A stretch of DNA of 5,455 nucleotides from Stenotrophomonas maltophilia. GTDB lineage: Bacteria; Pseudomonadota; Gammaproteobacteria; Xanthomonadales; Xanthomonadaceae. Numbering within the stretch: position 1 is the stretch's first letter; every line of letters starts with the position of its first letter. Positions 4,305-5,455 of this stretch are shown here, piece by piece. The position numbers and the translations under genes were made by a program. The DNA lies in NCBI GenBank assembly GCA_002386405.1, contig DGIP01000218.1, forward strand, positions 1 to 5,455. Reading direction: 5' to 3'. The notes beneath the pieces are model-generated. The model was not told the origin of the DNA, ran no database searches, and saw only the letters and a program-made list of their open reading frames with translations.

Positions 4305-5426
4305 GTGCGTATTCTGCTAGTTGGGGACGAAGCCAGCCTGTCGGCTGAGCTGATGGATTTCATTGCCGATCTTGGGGAAGAGTGGCAGCCGTTGCGGGCA
4401 CCCGATGGCCAGACGGCCATGAACATGGTGGCGTCCACGCCGGTGGATGCGGTGATCGCCTGCCCTGCCCTGCCCGATCTCAACGCGACCACGCTGCTGG
4501 GCCAGATCCGGACGCTGCGTCCGGAGACGATCCGCATCGCGCTGGTCGACGCGGCCCAGGGCAACCGCCCGCCGCCGGCACGCCTGATCGGCGTTGCCCA
4601 CCGTTTCCTGCCGTTGCCGCTGGCACCGGAAGTGCTGCTGGAAGCGCTGACCAGCCTGGAAGAGCTGCGCGAGCTGCTCGACAGCGCGCGCCTGCGCAGT
4701 GCCATCGGCCGCATCGAGAAGCTGCCTTCGCCGCCGCACCTGTACCTGAGCCTGACCCAGGCGCTGGAGCACGACGACGACACCGACACGGCCGATGTCT
4801 CCAAGCTGGTGTCGGCCGATCCAGCGATCGCGGCCAAGGTGCTGCAGCTGTCCAACTCGGCGTTCTTCAACAGCGGCCGCACCATTTCCGACCTGCGTAC
4901 CGCCGTGACCCGGCTGGGCCTGTCGACCCTGCGCGACCTGGTGCTGGCCAGCGAGGTGTTCTCGGCTTCGCCGCTGTCCAGCGGTGAACGCAACGCGCTG
5001 CAGCAGCGCGCGCTGCTCGCTTCGCGACTGGCCGCCAAGCTGCTGCCCGATTCCAGCGCCGAACTGGGCGCGACCGCCGCACTGCTGGCCGATATCGGCC
5101 TGCTGCTGCCGGGCGTGCGCAACGAGCGCAGCGAACCGGCCGACGACGCCGACCCGCGCCCGGGCCACAGCGAAGCCGGTGCCTACCTGCTGGGGCTGTG
5201 GGGCCTGCCGATGCCGATCATCGAGGCGGTGGCCTTCCACCTGCAGCCGCAGCGCTCCAACACGCGCAGCTTCTGGGTGACCGGTGCGGTGCACGTTGCG
5301 CTGGCGCTGGTCAACGGCGACCCGGTGGACGAGGACTACCTGCAGCGTGCGGGCGTGCTGGCCAAGCTGCCGCAGTGGCGGGACCATGCCAATGGGTTGA
5401 TGGGGTTGGCTACGGCTGACGCTTGA
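4305..5426 (+). CDS. Degenerate receiver domain fused to an HDOD domain, signalling protein
   Basis: The 373-residue protein begins at GTG. Residues 1-118 have the receiver fold pattern (MRILLVGDE at 1-9, VDAVIACPALPD at 47-58, RFLPLPLAPEVLLEAL at 100-115). The phosphorylation residues appear lost: G7 replaces the first acidic-pocket residue, C53 the phosphate-accepting Asp, D82 the conserved Thr/Ser and L104 the conserved Lys. Residues about 130-330 form an HDOD domain: IGRIEKLPSPPHLYLSL (134-150), VSADPAIAAKVLQLSNSAFF (169-188), AVTRLGLSTLRDLVLA (200-215), LLADIG (260-265) and GLWGLPMPIIEAVAFH (297-312). HDOD domains are relatives of HD phosphohydrolases, usually without catalysis, found in proteins affecting motility, stress and cyclic-di-GMP signalling. 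Here the HD pair is AD (262-263), also non-catalytic. It probably acts by protein contacts in the cytoplasm. It follows ppa by 152 bases and looks monocistronic. Partners are unknown. Confidence 0.9.
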   Translation: MRILLVGDEASLSAELMDFIADLGEEWQPLRAPDGQTAMNMVASTPVDAVIACPALPDLNATTLLGQIRTLRPETIRIALVDAAQGNRPPPARLIGVAHRFLPLPLAPEVLLEALTSLEELRELLDSARLRSAIGRIEKLPSPPHLYLSLTQALEHDDDTDTADVSKLVSADPAIAAKVLQLSNSAFFNSGRTISDLRTAVTRLGLSTLRDLVLASEVFSASPLSSGERNALQQRALLASRLAAKLLPDSSAELGATAALLADIGLLLPGVRNERSEPADDADPRPGHSEAGAYLLGLWGLPMPIIEAVAFHLQPQRSNTRSFWVTGAVHVALALVNGDPVDEDYLQRAGVLAKLPQWRDHANGLMGLATADA

Positions 5427-5437
5427 GAGATTGAAAG

Positions 5438-5454
5438 GCCGGCCAACGGCCGGC
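5438..5454 (+). terminator. GC-rich hairpin after the receiver-HDOD gene, possible terminator cut by the window edge
   Basis: GCCGGCC (5438-5444) and GGCCGGC (5448-5454) form a seven-base stem with an AAC loop, starting 12 bases after the stop codon. Hairpins of this form commonly end transcription units in xanthomonads, but the window stops before any T-run could be seen. Confidence 0.5.
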
Positions 5455-5455
5455 G

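Noticed and set aside
4317..5387. Long minus-strand open frame opposite the receiver-HDOD gene
   Set aside because: Its Arg/Gln/Gly-rich sequence has no recognisable domain, while the plus strand encodes clear receiver and HDOD motifs.

Overview
The window is GC-rich DNA from a gammaproteobacterium of the Xanthomonadaceae, most likely Stenotrophomonas or a close relative. I base this on the inorganic pyrophosphatase sequence, the overall codon use and the FecI/FecR-type pair. I recognised these by reading; no search was run. It reads as ordinary chromosome: I see no insertion sequence, CRISPR array, tRNA, rRNA or prophage gene.

Minus strand, read from about 3430 down to 1. The first gene encodes a small exported protein with six cysteines (2915-3430). 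Nine bases later comes an unusual regulator with a repeat-like helical N-terminal half and two winged-helix-like DNA-binding regions (1682-2905). After 44 bases follows a small cytoplasmic beta-propeller-like protein (969-1637). Spacing suggests these three form one transcription unit. Next is a FecI-like ECF sigma factor (414-914). Its putative promoter and Fur-box-like site lie in the 54-base gap before it and reach the stop codon of the propeller gene. A FecR-like anti-sigma/signal-transfer protein (start near 337) runs off the left edge. The sigma/FecR pair is expected to sense a TonB-dependent receptor and be induced by iron starvation, but no receptor gene is in the window.

Plus strand. 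A complete family I inorganic pyrophosphatase, ppa (3616-4152), is transcribed divergently from the minus-strand cluster across a 185-base intergenic region. It is followed by a GC-rich hairpin, then a 152-base gap holding a perfect inverted repeat just ahead of a GTG-started gene (4305-5426). That gene encodes a receiver-like domain fused to an HDOD domain. The receiver has lost all the phosphorylation residues I can align, so it is probably a pseudo-receiver. A second GC-rich hairpin begins the 3' flank at the right edge.

The most interesting items are the degenerate receiver-HDOD protein with its leader hairpin, the two-winged-helix regulator placed between a secreted Cys-rich protein and a propeller protein, and the Fur-box-like element over the sigma factor promoter. 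I did not find a clearly new multi-gene system. The three-gene minus-strand cluster is the best candidate for something poorly described.
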